NCBI RefSeq assembly: GCF_002924445.1
Contig: NZ_PIGG01000042.1
Location: forward strand, 1-43,444
Length of the DNA stretch: 43,444 nt
From: Minwuia thermotolerans
GTDB taxonomy: Bacteria; Pseudomonadota; Alphaproteobacteria; Minwuiales; Minwuiaceae
Reading direction: 5' to 3'
In this document: piece after piece, positions 7,769 through 16,618 of the stretch
Layout: every line of letters starts with the position of its first letter
Numbering within the stretch: the stretch's first letter is position 1
Program-made: the position numbers and the translations under genes
The notes under the pieces: model-generated
Databases searched by the model: none
Seen by the model: only the letters and a program-made list of their open reading frames with translations
What the model was told of the DNA's origin: nothing

Positions 7769-7778
7769 TACGGATCAA
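7765..7778 (+). promoter_or_regulatory. FNR/FixK-type anaerobox upstream of usp
   Basis: TTGATACGGATCAA is a perfect TTGAT-N4-ATCAA palindrome followed by GG, as in classical FixK/FNR sites. It overlaps the pit stop codon and lies about 100 bases before the usp start. A centre at -41.5 would put the transcript start near 7813. Binding is inferred. Confidence 0.75.
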
Positions 7779-7877
7779 GGGCCCGCGGCGGCCAATGCTT
7801 CACGATGTCTCCCGTGAAGGGGCGGGCTCCGTGTTCGGCGGGTCGCCCGGAATACCGGCAAGCGGGAGGTATCTGCG

Positions 7878-8396
7878 ATGTTCAAGACGATCCTTTGCCC
7901 GATCGACGGGTCTGATCACAGCCGCAAGGCGCTGAAGCTGGCGATAGACCTCGCCGGGACCCACGGCGCGAAACTGGTCATCCAGCACAACATGCTGCTG
8001 AACGCGGATGCGGAGGAACTGGAGCGGTTCGCCCGGGCCGAAGGGCTGGGCGGCAAGGTCGAGCCCGAAGTGAAGCGGTTGCGGGCTGTCGAAGGCCGGC
8101 TCAACTACGGCTTCGAGGAACCCCCCGAGAGCACGCCGCGCATGTACGCGGAGATCGGCCAGAGTCTGCTGGACGGGGCGAAGGAAGACGCGCGGGAAAA
8201 AGGTCTGAAGCACGTCGAGACGGTCCTGACCGACGGCGAGGCGGCGCGGCAGATACTGCGCTGCATCGAGGACAGGGAGGTCGATTGCGTCATCATGGGT
8301 TCACGCGGTCTGAGCGACATGCGCGCCCTCTATCTCGGCAGCGTCTCCCACAAGGTGCTGAATCGCGCGCCGTGCACCTGCATCGCTGTAAAATAG
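7878..8396 (+). CDS. Universal stress protein (UspA family, ATP-binding type)
   Basis: A 172-residue single-domain universal stress protein. It starts MFKTILCPIDGSDHSRKAL, the usual first strand and loop. It ends with the ATP-binding signature GSRG-x9-GS (GSRGLSDMRALYLGSVS) and the closing CTCIAVK strand. This marks the MJ0577-like, nucleotide-binding branch. A GGGAGG ribosome site precedes the ATG. The anaerobox at 7765-7778 suggests induction when oxygen is low, together with the Hsp20 gene at 18347. It is convergent with the FAH-family gene. Confidence 0.9.
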   Translation: MFKTILCPIDGSDHSRKALKLAIDLAGTHGAKLVIQHNMLLNADAEELERFARAEGLGGKVEPEVKRLRAVEGRLNYGFEEPPESTPRMYAEIGQSLLDGAKEDAREKGLKHVETVLTDGEAARQILRCIEDREVDCVIMGSRGLSDMRALYLGSVSHKVLNRAPCTCIAVK

Positions 8397-8406
8397 CCGT
8401 CTCGTC

Positions 8407-9192
8407 TCAGCCGGAGGCGCGGATAACGGGATTGCGGAGCCGGCCGATGCCGGTGATCTCGATCTCGCAGATATCGCCGTGGACCATGTTCTCACTTTTG
8501 CCCTCGGTACCCATCCAGATGACGTCGCGGGGATAGAGCGTGACATAGCGGGTCATGCGGACCAGAAAATCGGCCACGGAATGCACCATGTTCGCTGTCG
8601 GGAAATCGATGATCTCCCGGCCGTTCAGTCGCACTTTGGTGCGCGCCGCCTGCTGGTCGAATTCGGTCTCGATCCAGGGGCCCATGGGCGCGAAGCTGTC
8701 GGTGTTCTTGGCGCGCCAGAGGGTGAAGTCCTCCTTCTGCCACGACCGCTCGGAGACGTCGTTGCCGATGGTGAATCCCAGAACGCAGTCGAAGCAATTG
8801 TCATAAGTCAGGCGCTTCGCTTCCCGGCCGATGACTGCAACCAGTTCCGCCTCGTACTGGATCTGATCGCTGGCGTCCGCCGGGATGACGATGGGGTCGC
8901 CGGGTCCGGAAATCGCGTTGATCGCGCGATAGCCGATATCCGCCGCCTTCGGGATCTCGGGCGCCATACCGACAGACTCGGCGATTTCGCGAACATGTTC
9001 CGCGTAGTTCAGGCCGGCGGCATAGAACGTCCGCGGCATGACCGGCGCCAGCAGTTTCGTTTCCGCCAGCGGCCGGGTCGCGCGCGTCCGCTCGAAGCCG
9101 TCGAAGGGATCGCCCGTCACGTCCGCAAGGCGGTCTCCTTCCAAGAGCCCGAAGGTCTCGCGGCCGTCGACGAGATAACGCGCCCAGCGCAT
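8407..9192 (-). CDS. Fumarylacetoacetate hydrolase family protein
   Basis: A 261-residue FAH-superfamily enzyme. The conserved block QYEAELVAVIGREAK carries the metal-binding glutamates, and FTIGNDVSERSWQ carries the following aspartate region. KNTDSFAPMGPWI and the C-terminal GDICEIEITGIGRLRNPV are typical of 2-hydroxyhepta-2,4-diene-1,7-dioate isomerase/acylpyruvase-like members. The product is cytosolic. It follows the yghU-like gene after 11 bases, so the two probably form one transcript, perhaps combining glutathione chemistry with ring-fission product cleavage. The substrate cannot be fixed. Confidence 0.85.
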   Translation of the reverse strand: MRWARYLVDGRETFGLLEGDRLADVTGDPFDGFERTRATRPLAETKLLAPVMPRTFYAAGLNYAEHVREIAESVGMAPEIPKAADIGYRAINAISGPGDPIVIPADASDQIQYEAELVAVIGREAKRLTYDNCFDCVLGFTIGNDVSERSWQKEDFTLWRAKNTDSFAPMGPWIETEFDQQAARTKVRLNGREIIDFPTANMVHSVADFLVRMTRYVTLYPRDVIWMGTEGKSENMVHGDICEIEITGIGRLRNPVIRASG

Positions 9193-9202
9193 GCGCCGGG
9201 CC

Positions 9203-10078
9203 TCAGTCGGCGGCGTCCAGCTTGTCCTGCGTCTTCGTCTCGAAGTCGCTGGCGTCGTGGCGCTCGTGAAGCTGGCTGGAAGGGTCGCCGAAGGTGCGGT
9301 TGACCATCCGGCCCCGCTTCACCGCCGGCCGCTGCGCGATCTCGTCGGCCCAGCGGTGCACGTTCTTGTAGGTATGCGCCTCGATGAATGTGGCGGATTC
9401 ACCGTAGATGACGCCCTTCACCAGCGCGCCGTACCAGGGCCAGACGGCCATGTCGGCGATGGTGTAGTCGCTGCCGCCCAGATACTGCGTCTCGGCCAGC
9501 CGGCGGTCGAGCACGTCGAGCTGGCGCTTCACTTCCATGGTGTAGCGGTCGATGGCGTATTTGATCTTGATCGGCGCATAGGCATAGAAGTGCCCGAAGC
9601 CGCCGCCCAGATAGGGCGCGCTGCCCATCTGCCAGAACAGCCAGTTGAGCGCCTCGGTGCGTCCCGCGTGATCCTTCGGCAGGAAGGCGCCGAACTTGTC
9701 CGCCAGATAGAGCAGAATCGAACCGGATTCGAAGACCCGGATCGGCTCCGGACCCGAACGGTCCACCATGGCCGGGATCTTGGAGTTCGGATTGATGTCG
9801 ACGAAACCCGAGCCGAACTGGTCGCCCTCCTGGATGCGGATCAGCCAGGCATCGTATTCCGCGCCCGTGTGTCCGGCGGCCAGCAGCTCCTCCAGCAGCA
9901 CCGTCACCTTGACGCCATTGGGCGTGCCCAGCGAATAGAGCTGGATCGGGTGGTCGCCGACCGGCAGATCCTTGTCGTGGGTGGGACCAGCCACGGGTCG
10001 ATTGATGTTGGCGAAGCGCCCGCCGCTCTCCTCGTCCTGCTTCCAGACGGTCGGCGGCGTGTATTCCTGATCGCTCAT
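9203..10078 (-). CDS. yghU: Glutathione-dependent disulfide-bond oxidoreductase, YghU-like GST
   Basis: A 291-residue nu-class glutathione transferase-like protein. The long N-terminal extension (YTPPTVWKQDEESGGRFANI) and the thioredoxin-fold motif YSLGTPNGVKVTVLLEEL match YghU/YfcG-type enzymes, which reduce disulfides with two bound glutathiones. The helical C-terminal domain includes GGSDYTIADMAVWPW, the N-capping box region. An AGGGAG site lies six bases before the ATG. It is first in a two-gene unit with the FAH-family gene. Confidence 0.88.
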   Translation of the reverse strand: MSDQEYTPPTVWKQDEESGGRFANINRPVAGPTHDKDLPVGDHPIQLYSLGTPNGVKVTVLLEELLAAGHTGAEYDAWLIRIQEGDQFGSGFVDINPNSKIPAMVDRSGPEPIRVFESGSILLYLADKFGAFLPKDHAGRTEALNWLFWQMGSAPYLGGGFGHFYAYAPIKIKYAIDRYTMEVKRQLDVLDRRLAETQYLGGSDYTIADMAVWPWYGALVKGVIYGESATFIEAHTYKNVHRWADEIAQRPAVKRGRMVNRTFGDPSSQLHERHDASDFETKTQDKLDAAD

Positions 10079-10121
10079 GGCGTGCTCCCTGAGATCGGCG
10101 TTCTATGTGCTGCGGCTTGAT

Positions 10122-10544
10122 CTAGGACGCCGCTTCCGCCTGTCCACCGACGGCGGCGAGTTTCAGCTTGTCGGCCTTGGCGTAGGTCAGTTTCGCCGTG
10201 ATCCGGCCTTCCGCGTCGAAATGCAGGATGTCGAGGCCCCGCCAGCCGGCGCGGCCGCGGCTGGTGTCCATGCTGCAGAGCCAGCTCACCATGGTCTTGC
10301 GCGTTTCCGGATCGACGAAGATGTCCTCCTCGGCGAAGCGCATCTTCCCGAATGTGCCGGAGAACTGGGGCTCGAAGGCGGCGCGGATTTCATCCATCCC
10401 CTTCGCCGGCGCGCCGTCGAACTGGTCATAGACGGCGTCGGGCGCGAAATAGCTCATCACGCCCTCCAGATCGTCGTTGTTGAAGCAGGCGGTGAAGTCG
10501 AGCGTGAGCTGCTTCAGCCGTTCGTACTCGGCGCTGTTGGCCAT
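10122..10544 (-). CDS. NTF2-like/SnoaL-like protein
   Basis: A 140-residue small alpha+beta protein with the NTF2-like cone pattern: LTLDFTACFNNDDLEGVMSYFAPDAVYDQF at the start, KGMDEIRAAFEP, and a run of strands ending GLDILHFDAEGRITAKLTYAKAD. Such proteins are enzymes (isomerases, dehydratases) or ligand-binding proteins, and the role here is open. The ATG at 10544 is preferred over one six codons upstream because AGGGGAGG lies just before it. It is transcribed in the same direction as the yghU pair but separated from it by 43 bases. Confidence 0.7.
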   Translation of the reverse strand: MANSAEYERLKQLTLDFTACFNNDDLEGVMSYFAPDAVYDQFDGAPAKGMDEIRAAFEPQFSGTFGKMRFAEEDIFVDPETRKTMVSWLCSMDTSRGRAGWRGLDILHFDAEGRITAKLTYAKADKLKLAAVGGQAEAAS

Positions 10545-10633
10545 GATCGCCTCCCCTTGCATCTCCTCGAGCGCGGGATGCTAGCGCGCGCTGCGCGCGG
10601 TGGCCATAGCGCCCCGCCGTCCTGCGGAGGGGT

Positions 10634-11776
10634 TCAGCCCCCGTCATCGAAGCCGAGGAAGCGTGCGAGTTCGTCGCGTTGGGCCATCGCGTCTCCGTAG
10701 CCCAGCTCGATCAGTTCGCGCGTGAAGGCGGGCACGAACATCAGATAGCTCGGAAGCTGGCCGTCGGCGCCGCCCATGCCGAGACCCCGGAGCAGCATCC
10801 GGATGTTGAAGGGCAGCTTGCCGAAATGCGCGGCCGCCATCCGGCGAATGTCGCGGGAGGGGCGGATGGCCTGCACGGCGATGTATTCCAGCCGTGTTTC
10901 CGACCGTCGTTCCTCGGGCAGCAGCGCGAGCGTCGCGTTCACCCGTTCCAGCCGTTCGATATCGGCGTTCAGGTTGTCCATGAACAGCACGTCCAGCAGA
11001 TAGCCGCTGAGTTGCCCGAGGCTCGGATAGTCCGGGCGCTCGGAGGGACTGTCGGGGGCCTCGTGGCGGGTGCCGATGACCAGGATGCGGTTGGCGCCGA
11101 GCCGGATCGCCGGGCTGAGCGGCGCCGTCAGCCTGAGCGAGCCGTCGAGATAGTATTCGTCGCCGATCTGCCTGGCCGGAAAGATGAACGGCAGGGCCGA
11201 GGAGGCCACGAGATGGGCCACGTCCAGTTCCGCCCGGAAACCGTCGCGGCGCGCGCGCTCCCAGTTCTCCGGCCCCTCGCACGACTGGAAGAAGGTGATC
11301 GCCCGCGTCCGGGAATAGCTGGAGACCGAGATCGCCAGTGCCCGCAGGGCGCCGGCGTCGATGGCCGGGCCGATGTCGCTCATGCGGATCTCCCGCGCCA
11401 GGAAATCCTCCAGCGGCTCGTTGTTCAGCAGCGAGCGCGGATTGGCGAAGCCCAGGCCGCCGAAGAACAGCGCGACGGCCCAGTGCAGGCCGCGGCGCAT
11501 GATGTCTCCGAAATCGGTGCGGTAGACGTCGGCCACCTCCAGCCGCCCCCACATCTCCGCCAGATCTTGCGCGCCCGCCCGGAAATCCTGCGCCCGGCAG
11601 GCGAGCGCCGCGGCGTTGATCGCGCCCACCGAAGAGCCCGCGATCACGGGAAACGGGTTGCGTCCCGCCGGCGCCAGTTCGGCGATGGCCTGAAGCGCGC
11701 CGGCCTGATAGGCCCCGCGCGCGCCGCCGCCCGGCAGCACCAGGCCCGTGCAGATCCTGTCGGGTTCCATGTTCGG
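10634..11776 (-). CDS. Patatin-like phospholipase family protein
   Basis: A patatin-family lipid acyl hydrolase of about 380 residues. The oxyanion-hole glycines (LPGGGARGAYQ), the nucleophile elbow GSSVG and the catalytic aspartate in YYLDGSLR are all visible in the right order, so the Ser-Asp dyad is complete. The C-terminal part (FGKLPFNIRMLLRGLGMGG) is less conserved. Starts at 11800, 11776 and 11767 are possible; 11776 follows a GGAGG-containing region. No secretion signal is obvious, so the enzyme is probably cytosolic or membrane-peripheral. Divergent from the gene at 11936. Confidence 0.85.
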   Translation of the reverse strand, partial: PNMEPDRICTGLVLPGGGARGAYQAGALQAIAELAPAGRNPFPVIAGSSVGAINAAALACRAQDFRAGAQDLAEMWGRLEVADVYRTDFGDIMRRGLHWAVALFFGGLGFANPRSLLNNEPLEDFLAREIRMSDIGPAIDAGALRALAISVSSYSRTRAITFFQSCEGPENWERARRDGFRAELDVAHLVASSALPFIFPARQIGDEYYLDGSLRLTAPLSPAIRLGANRILVIGTRHEAPDSPSERPDYPSLGQLSGYLLDVLFMDNLNADIERLERVNATLALLPEERRSETRLEYIAVQAIRPSRDIRRMAAAHFGKLPFNIRMLLRGLGMGGADGQLPSYLMFVPAFTRELIELGYGDAMAQRDELARFLGFDDGG

Positions 11777-11935
11777 CATGGCTCGCCGTGATCCTCCCAT
11801 CCCGGGCGATTCGCTGACAGTGTCTCACAGGTGGCGGGTCTTGCGAATCCGGCGACGATGTCCCCCGGCCTTGCCGCCGCGGCGCTGCCGGCGTAGCTGT
11901 GAAGCCAGGGTGCGGAAGGAAGGGAGACTGGCGCC

Positions 11936-12811
11936 ATGGCGGAAGCGATCGGATTCATCGGCGTCGGCGTGATGGGCGAGCCCATGTGCGCCAACATCCG
12001 GGCGAAGTCGGGCCGGCCGGTCATGGCCTTCGACCTCAGTGCGGAACCGCTGGAACGGCTGAAGGCGAAGGGCGTGGTCATCGCCGCGTCGGTGGACGAG
12101 ATCGCCGCAAACTGCGCCGACATCCTGCTCTCGCTGCCCGGCGGGCGGCAGGTGGAGGATCTCTGTCTGGGCGATGAGGGCCTGGTGGCGAAGCTTCGCG
12201 AAGGCCAGTGCCTGGTCGACGCCTCGACGGCGCCGGTGGCGCTGGCGCGCAGGCTGGAGGCGCTTTGCGCCGAACGCGGCGTCCTCTTCGCCGACGCGCC
12301 CGTGGCCCGCACGCGGCAGGCGGCGATCGACGGCACGCTCGCCATCATGGTCGGTGCGTCGGATGCCGTGTTCGACCGTGTGAAGCCGATCCTCGACTGC
12401 TGCGGCGAGGAAATCGTACATTGCGGCGCCGCCGGCGCCGGCCAGGCGGTGAAGATCCTGAACAACATGGTGCTGTTCCAGACCGTGGTCGCGCTCTCCG
12501 AGGCCCGGCGCATCGCCGAGGGCAACGGCATCGACCCGCAGGTGGTCTTCGAGACCCTGCAGAAGGGCTCCGCCGACAGCTTCGCGCTACGCAATCACGG
12601 CATGAAGGCGATCCTGCCCGGCGTCTTTCCCGAAAAGGCCTTCCCCGTCACCTACGCGCAGAAGGATCTCTCCTACGCGCTGGAGATGGCGGCCGACGCC
12701 GGCATCGAGCCGCTGGGCGCCAACGCCGCCCGGGCGATGCTGGAACGCGCCGAGAAAGCGGGATTCGGCGGCAACTACTTCCCGGCCCTGGTGGAGACGG
12801 TGGGGAAGTAG
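11936..12811 (+). CDS. NAD(P)-dependent 3-hydroxyisobutyrate dehydrogenase-family oxidoreductase
   Basis: A 291-residue beta-hydroxyacid dehydrogenase. The N-terminal Rossmann motif is IGFIGVGVMGEPM. The substrate-binding segment reads DASTAPVALARRLE, where the usual D-x-S-T-x3 pattern is kept. The catalytic lysine lies in GAGQAVKILNN. Members reduce or oxidise 3-hydroxyisobutyrate, tartronate semialdehyde and related acids, and the exact substrate is unknown. GGGAGA lies upstream of the ATG. It converges on the large FAD/GcvT gene with a double hairpin between them. Confidence 0.87.
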   Translation: MAEAIGFIGVGVMGEPMCANIRAKSGRPVMAFDLSAEPLERLKAKGVVIAASVDEIAANCADILLSLPGGRQVEDLCLGDEGLVAKLREGQCLVDASTAPVALARRLEALCAERGVLFADAPVARTRQAAIDGTLAIMVGASDAVFDRVKPILDCCGEEIVHCGAAGAGQAVKILNNMVLFQTVVALSEARRIAEGNGIDPQVVFETLQKGSADSFALRNHGMKAILPGVFPEKAFPVTYAQKDLSYALEMAADAGIEPLGANAARAMLERAEKAGFGGNYFPALVETVGK

Positions 12812-12832
12812 GTCACAGCACTGATACGGCGT

Positions 12833-12896
12833 CCTGGGGCTTGACCCCAGGACCCAGTCATTCTTTTCGCTGGGCCCTTGGATCAAGTCCAAGGGC
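12833..12896. terminator. Two hairpins between convergent genes (REP-like)
   Basis: Hairpin 1 has arms CCTGGGG at 12833-12839 and CCCCAGG at 12845-12851. Hairpin 2 has arms GCCCTTGGA at 12874-12882 and TCCAAGGGC at 12888-12896. They fill the gap between two convergent stops. This fits a two-way terminator or a dispersed intergenic repeat. Confidence 0.55.
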
Positions 12897-12914
12897 GCCG
12901 TCGAGTGAAGCGGC

Positions 12915-15365
12915 TCACATCCTCACCCGTTCCGCCTTCGGGTCGTAGATGGGCCGCAGCGAGGCCTCGGCGGGGAAGCGTTCGCCCGCGATCTCGATCT
13001 CGTAGCCGGACGCCAGCAACTCCTTCGCGCTCTCCCCGGGGCAGGGGACATAGCCCAGGCCCACCGCGCCGCCCAGCGCATGGCCGTAATTGCCGCTGGT
13101 GAGATAGCCGACGATGGCGCCGTCGCGGACGATCGGTTCGCCGTGAAAGAGCAGCGGCTCCGGATCGGTCAGTCGGAACTGGACCAGCCGGCGTTCCAGC
13201 CCGGCCTCGTGTTTCCGCAACACGGCGTCGCGGCCGATGAAATCGCCCTTGTCCGGTTTCACGGCAAAGCTGAGCCCGGCCTCGAGCACGTGGTCCTCGT
13301 CGGTGATGTCGTGGCCGAAATGCCGGAAGGCCTTCTCGATGCGGCATGAATCCAGCGCATGCAGGCCGCAGAGTTTCAGCCCGTGCGGCCCGCCAGCTTC
13401 TTCCAGCGCCTCGAAGACATGGGCGGCCATGTCGGCCGAGACGTAGATCTCCCAGCCCAGTTCGCCGACATAGGTGACCCGGTGGGCGCGGGCGAGGCCG
13501 TAGCCGATCTCGATCTCGCGCATGTGGCCGAAGGGATGGGCGTCGTTGGAAAAGTCGTCGGGCGAGCAGGCGGCCAGCACCTCGCGCGCCTTCGGTCCCA
13601 TCAGCGAAAGGACGGCCTCGCCCGCAGTGACGTCGGTGATGGCGACGTGGCGCTCGCTGTCCAGATGCCGCCGGAGCCAGGCGAGGTCGCGCCGGAGCGT
13701 CGCCGCCGGCACCACCAGCAGGAACGCGGCCTCAGAGAGGCGGGTCACGGTCAGGTCGCTCTCGACCCCGCCGCGGGCGTTCAGCATCTGGGTGTAGACG
13801 ATGCGCCCCGGCTCGACGTCGATCCGGTTGCCGCAGAGCCGGTCGAGGAAGGCGCAGGCGTCCCGGCCCTCGACGCGGATCTTGCCGAACGACGACATGT
13901 CGAACAGCCCGACGCCGGTGCGGACGGCGATGTGTTCCGCGCGGCTGTTGCCGAACCAGTTCTGGCGTTTCCAGGAGTAGCGGTATTCGCGCGGCTCGCC
14001 TTCCGCCGCGAACCAGTTGGCGCGCTCCCAGCCCGCCGTCTCGCCGAAGACCGCGCCGCGCACCTTCAGATGCTCGTGGACGGGCGAGCGGCGCACGCCG
14101 CGGGCGGTTGCCGGCTGGCGGTAGGGGAAGTGGTCGGCGTAGAGCAGGCCCAGCGTCTCCGAAACCCGTTCCCTGAGATATGCCCGGTTGGACATGAAGG
14201 GCTCGGCGCGGCGGATGTCGACTTCCCAGAGGTCGAAGGGCGGCTCCCCGTCCTCCAGCCACTGCGCCAGCGCGAAGCCCGCGCCGCCGGAGGAGACGAT
14301 GCCGATGGAGTTGTAGCCGGCGGCGATCCAGTAGCCGCGGAGTTCCGGCGCCTCGCCCAGATAGTAGCGGTCGTCGGGCGTGAAGCTCTCCGGCCCGTTG
14401 AAGAAGGTATGGATGCCGGCCTCCGCCATCAGCGGCATGCGGTGGACGGCCTTCTCCAGGATCGGCTCGAAATGGGCGAAGTCCTCCGGCAGCTGGTCGA
14501 AGCAGAAGTCCTCCGGGATGCCGTCCATGCCCCAGGGCTTGGCCCTCGGTTCGAAGGCGCCGAGCATCATCTTGCCGGCGTCCTCCTTGTAGTAGGCGCA
14601 TTCGTCGGGCACGCGCAGGACCGGCAGCCGGCCCAGCCCCTCGACCGGCTCCGTCACCAGGTAGAAATGCTCGCAGGCGTGCAGCGGGATCGAGACGCCG
14701 GACATCCGGCCCAGTTCGCGGGCCCACATGCCCGCGCAGTTGACGACGATGTCGCTTTCGATCCGCCCCTCGGAACCGTCCTCGGCGGCCCAGGCCACGC
14801 CCGTCACCCGGCCGTCGCGCTGGTGGACGGCGCTCACCCTGATCCCTTCCGCGATGCGGACGCCGCCGGCCCTGGCGCCGCGGGCCAGCGCCATGGCGAT
14901 GTTCGCCGGATCGCACTGACCGTCCTTTGGCAGGTGCACGGCGGCAACGACGCCGTCGGCGTTGAGATGCGGGTACATAACCTTCAGGTCGCCGACGCCG
15001 ATCTCCTCCACCTCGACGCCGAAGGCCCGAGCCAGGGAGGCCTGGCGGAGGAGTTCCTCCCGCCGCTCCCCGGTCAGCGCGACCGAGATGGAGCCGTTCT
15101 GCCGCAATCCCGTGGCGACGCCGGTCTCATCCTCCAGCCGCGCGTAGAGATCGACTGAGTATTTCGCCAGCCGGGTCATGTTCTGGGAGCCGCGAAGCTG
15201 CCCCACCAGCCCCGCCGCATGCCAGGTGGTGCCGGAGGTGAGCTGCTTGCGCTCCAGCAGCACCACGTCGCGCCAGCCCAGCTTCGCCAGGTGATACGCC
15301 AGTGAGCAGCCAGAGACGCCGCCGCCGATGATCACCGCCCGCGCCTTCTCCGGCAGTTCCGTCAT
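12915..15365 (-). CDS. FAD-dependent oxidoreductase with GcvT domain (dimethylglycine/sarcosine dehydrogenase type)
   Basis: An 816-residue two-part enzyme. The N-terminal half is a D-amino-acid-oxidase-like FAD domain (VIIGGGVSGCSLAYHL near residues 14-29) with TTWHAAGL, where the histidine is the usual site of covalent flavin attachment in dimethylglycine dehydrogenases. The C-terminal half is a folate-binding GcvT/aminomethyltransferase domain (VGLFDMSSFGKIRVEG...GELGWEIYV) with its C-terminal barrel ending in ASLRPIYDPK. The expected reaction is oxidative demethylation of a methylated glycine or similar amine, handing the one-carbon unit to tetrahydrofolate. The start at 15365 follows GGGAGCGG; a GTG five codons earlier is possible. 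Confidence 0.88.
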   Translation of the reverse strand: MTELPEKARAVIIGGGVSGCSLAYHLAKLGWRDVVLLERKQLTSGTTWHAAGLVGQLRGSQNMTRLAKYSVDLYARLEDETGVATGLRQNGSISVALTGERREELLRQASLARAFGVEVEEIGVGDLKVMYPHLNADGVVAAVHLPKDGQCDPANIAMALARGARAGGVRIAEGIRVSAVHQRDGRVTGVAWAAEDGSEGRIESDIVVNCAGMWARELGRMSGVSIPLHACEHFYLVTEPVEGLGRLPVLRVPDECAYYKEDAGKMMLGAFEPRAKPWGMDGIPEDFCFDQLPEDFAHFEPILEKAVHRMPLMAEAGIHTFFNGPESFTPDDRYYLGEAPELRGYWIAAGYNSIGIVSSGGAGFALAQWLEDGEPPFDLWEVDIRRAEPFMSNRAYLRERVSETLGLLYADHFPYRQPATARGVRRSPVHEHLKVRGAVFGETAGWERANWFAAEGEPREYRYSWKRQNWFGNSRAEHIAVRTGVGLFDMSSFGKIRVEGRDACAFLDRLCGNRIDVEPGRIVYTQMLNARGGVESDLTVTRLSEAAFLLVVPAATLRRDLAWLRRHLDSERHVAITDVTAGEAVLSLMGPKAREVLAACSPDDFSNDAHPFGHMREIEIGYGLARAHRVTYVGELGWEIYVSADMAAHVFEALEEAGGPHGLKLCGLHALDSCRIEKAFRHFGHDITDEDHVLEAGLSFAVKPDKGDFIGRDAVLRKHEAGLERRLVQFRLTDPEPLLFHGEPIVRDGAIVGYLTSGNYGHALGGAVGLGYVPCPGESAKELLASGYEIEIAGERFPAEASLRPIYDPKAERVRM

Positions 15366-15518
15366 GTTCCGCTCCCGCACGCGTTCCCCGTTCCACTCAA
15401 GCGTGCCACGCAGACCGGGCCGCCGCCAGTACGGCCGCGCGGGGCTGTCTTCCGGCGGAGGGACGCACTAACCTCCGGGCCGGATCGCGGATCAGGCAGG
15501 AAGGGCGGAACTCCCCGG

Positions 15519-16607
15519 ATGAAGATACTCACGGTCGGCGGCGCCATGGTCGACGCCATCGCCATCGTCGACAGCGACCAGATCGAGCGCATCACCATGC
15601 GCAACGCTGACACCTCCTACCTGCTCATGGAGGAGGGGCGGAAGACCGAGGCGCTGGATATCTCCACGCATTGCGGCGGCGGCGCGGTCAATGCCGCCGT
15701 CGCCATGGCGCGCCTGGGCCACGACGTTTCGGCGCTGGTCAAGCTGGGTCAGGATTCTCGCGCCGATCAGATACTCACCGGCCTGGAGTCCGAGGGCGTC
15801 TCCACGCGCTGGGCCATGCGCGTGGCCGGCCAGAAGACCGGCGCGTCGCTGATCATCGCCTCGCATGAGCGCAATGCCGGCATCTTCGCCTTCCGCGGGG
15901 CGAACACGACGATCCGCGCCGACGACCTGAAGCCGGAGGCCTTCGGCGTCGATCTCTGCTATGTGACCAGCCTGTCGAACGAGAGCGCCGACTGCTTCCC
16001 CGAGATCGTGGCGCGGGCGAAGGCGAAGGGCGCGCTGGTCGCGGTCAATCCGGGCATCCGCCAGCTTTCCGCCCGGCAGGGACCGTTCCGCGAATGCCTG
16101 GACCGGATCGATCTGCTGGCCGTCAACCGGGTCGAGGCCGATGCGCTGGTCGCGGGGCTGGCCGGCAAGTTCGGCGAGGGCGGGGCGAAGATCGAGCACG
16201 ACCCCGACCGGCCGCTGCCGGATCTGCTGACCCGCGGCTTCGAGGGCGGCGGCTTCCACATGACCGCCCGCGCCTATTTCAACGCGCTGGCGGATTGCGG
16301 CCCGCGCTGGGTTCTGGTCACCGACGGCCGCGACGGCGCCTTCCTGGCGACAGAAGGCCGGCTCCATCACTGCCCGCCCGCGCCCGCCGAGGTGGTGGGC
16401 ACCGCCGGCGCCGGCGACGCCTATTGCGCGACGCTGGCGTCCGGCCTCGCTGCCGGGCTCGAGCCGGCGGAGGCGATGGTGCGCGCGACGCTGAACGCCG
16501 CCGCCGTGGTCGGCCATGTCGACACCCAGACGGGACTCATGGACGCCGCCGCCCTCGATGCCGCCCGCGCCGCAGCGCGGATCGCGGTGGAGAGCTGGGC
16601 GATCTGA
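15519..16607 (+). CDS. PfkB-family carbohydrate/nucleoside kinase
   Basis: A 362-residue ribokinase-fold kinase. The N-terminal signature region reads CGGGAVNAAVAMARLGHDVSAL. The C-terminal catalytic and anion-hole motif is GTAGAGDAYCATLASGLAAG, with the catalytic aspartate in GAGD. A segment of roughly 40 residues (GEGGAKIEHDPDRPLPDLL and following) before the last third looks like an insertion relative to plain ribokinases. The likely substrate is a sugar or nucleoside, but it cannot be assigned. It is convergent with the SDR gene, whose stop lies only 11 bases away. Confidence 0.85.
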   Translation: MKILTVGGAMVDAIAIVDSDQIERITMRNADTSYLLMEEGRKTEALDISTHCGGGAVNAAVAMARLGHDVSALVKLGQDSRADQILTGLESEGVSTRWAMRVAGQKTGASLIIASHERNAGIFAFRGANTTIRADDLKPEAFGVDLCYVTSLSNESADCFPEIVARAKAKGALVAVNPGIRQLSARQGPFRECLDRIDLLAVNRVEADALVAGLAGKFGEGGAKIEHDPDRPLPDLLTRGFEGGGFHMTARAYFNALADCGPRWVLVTDGRDGAFLATEGRLHHCPPAPAEVVGTAGAGDAYCATLASGLAAGLEPAEAMVRATLNAAAVVGHVDTQTGLMDAAALDAARAAARIAVESWAI

Positions 16608-16618
16608 AGGCGTTCGCC

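Noticed and set aside
12915-15158. Long plus-strand open frames opposite the FAD/GcvT gene
   Set aside because: Arginine-, alanine- and glycine-rich shadow sequence without motifs; the minus-strand gene is fully supported.
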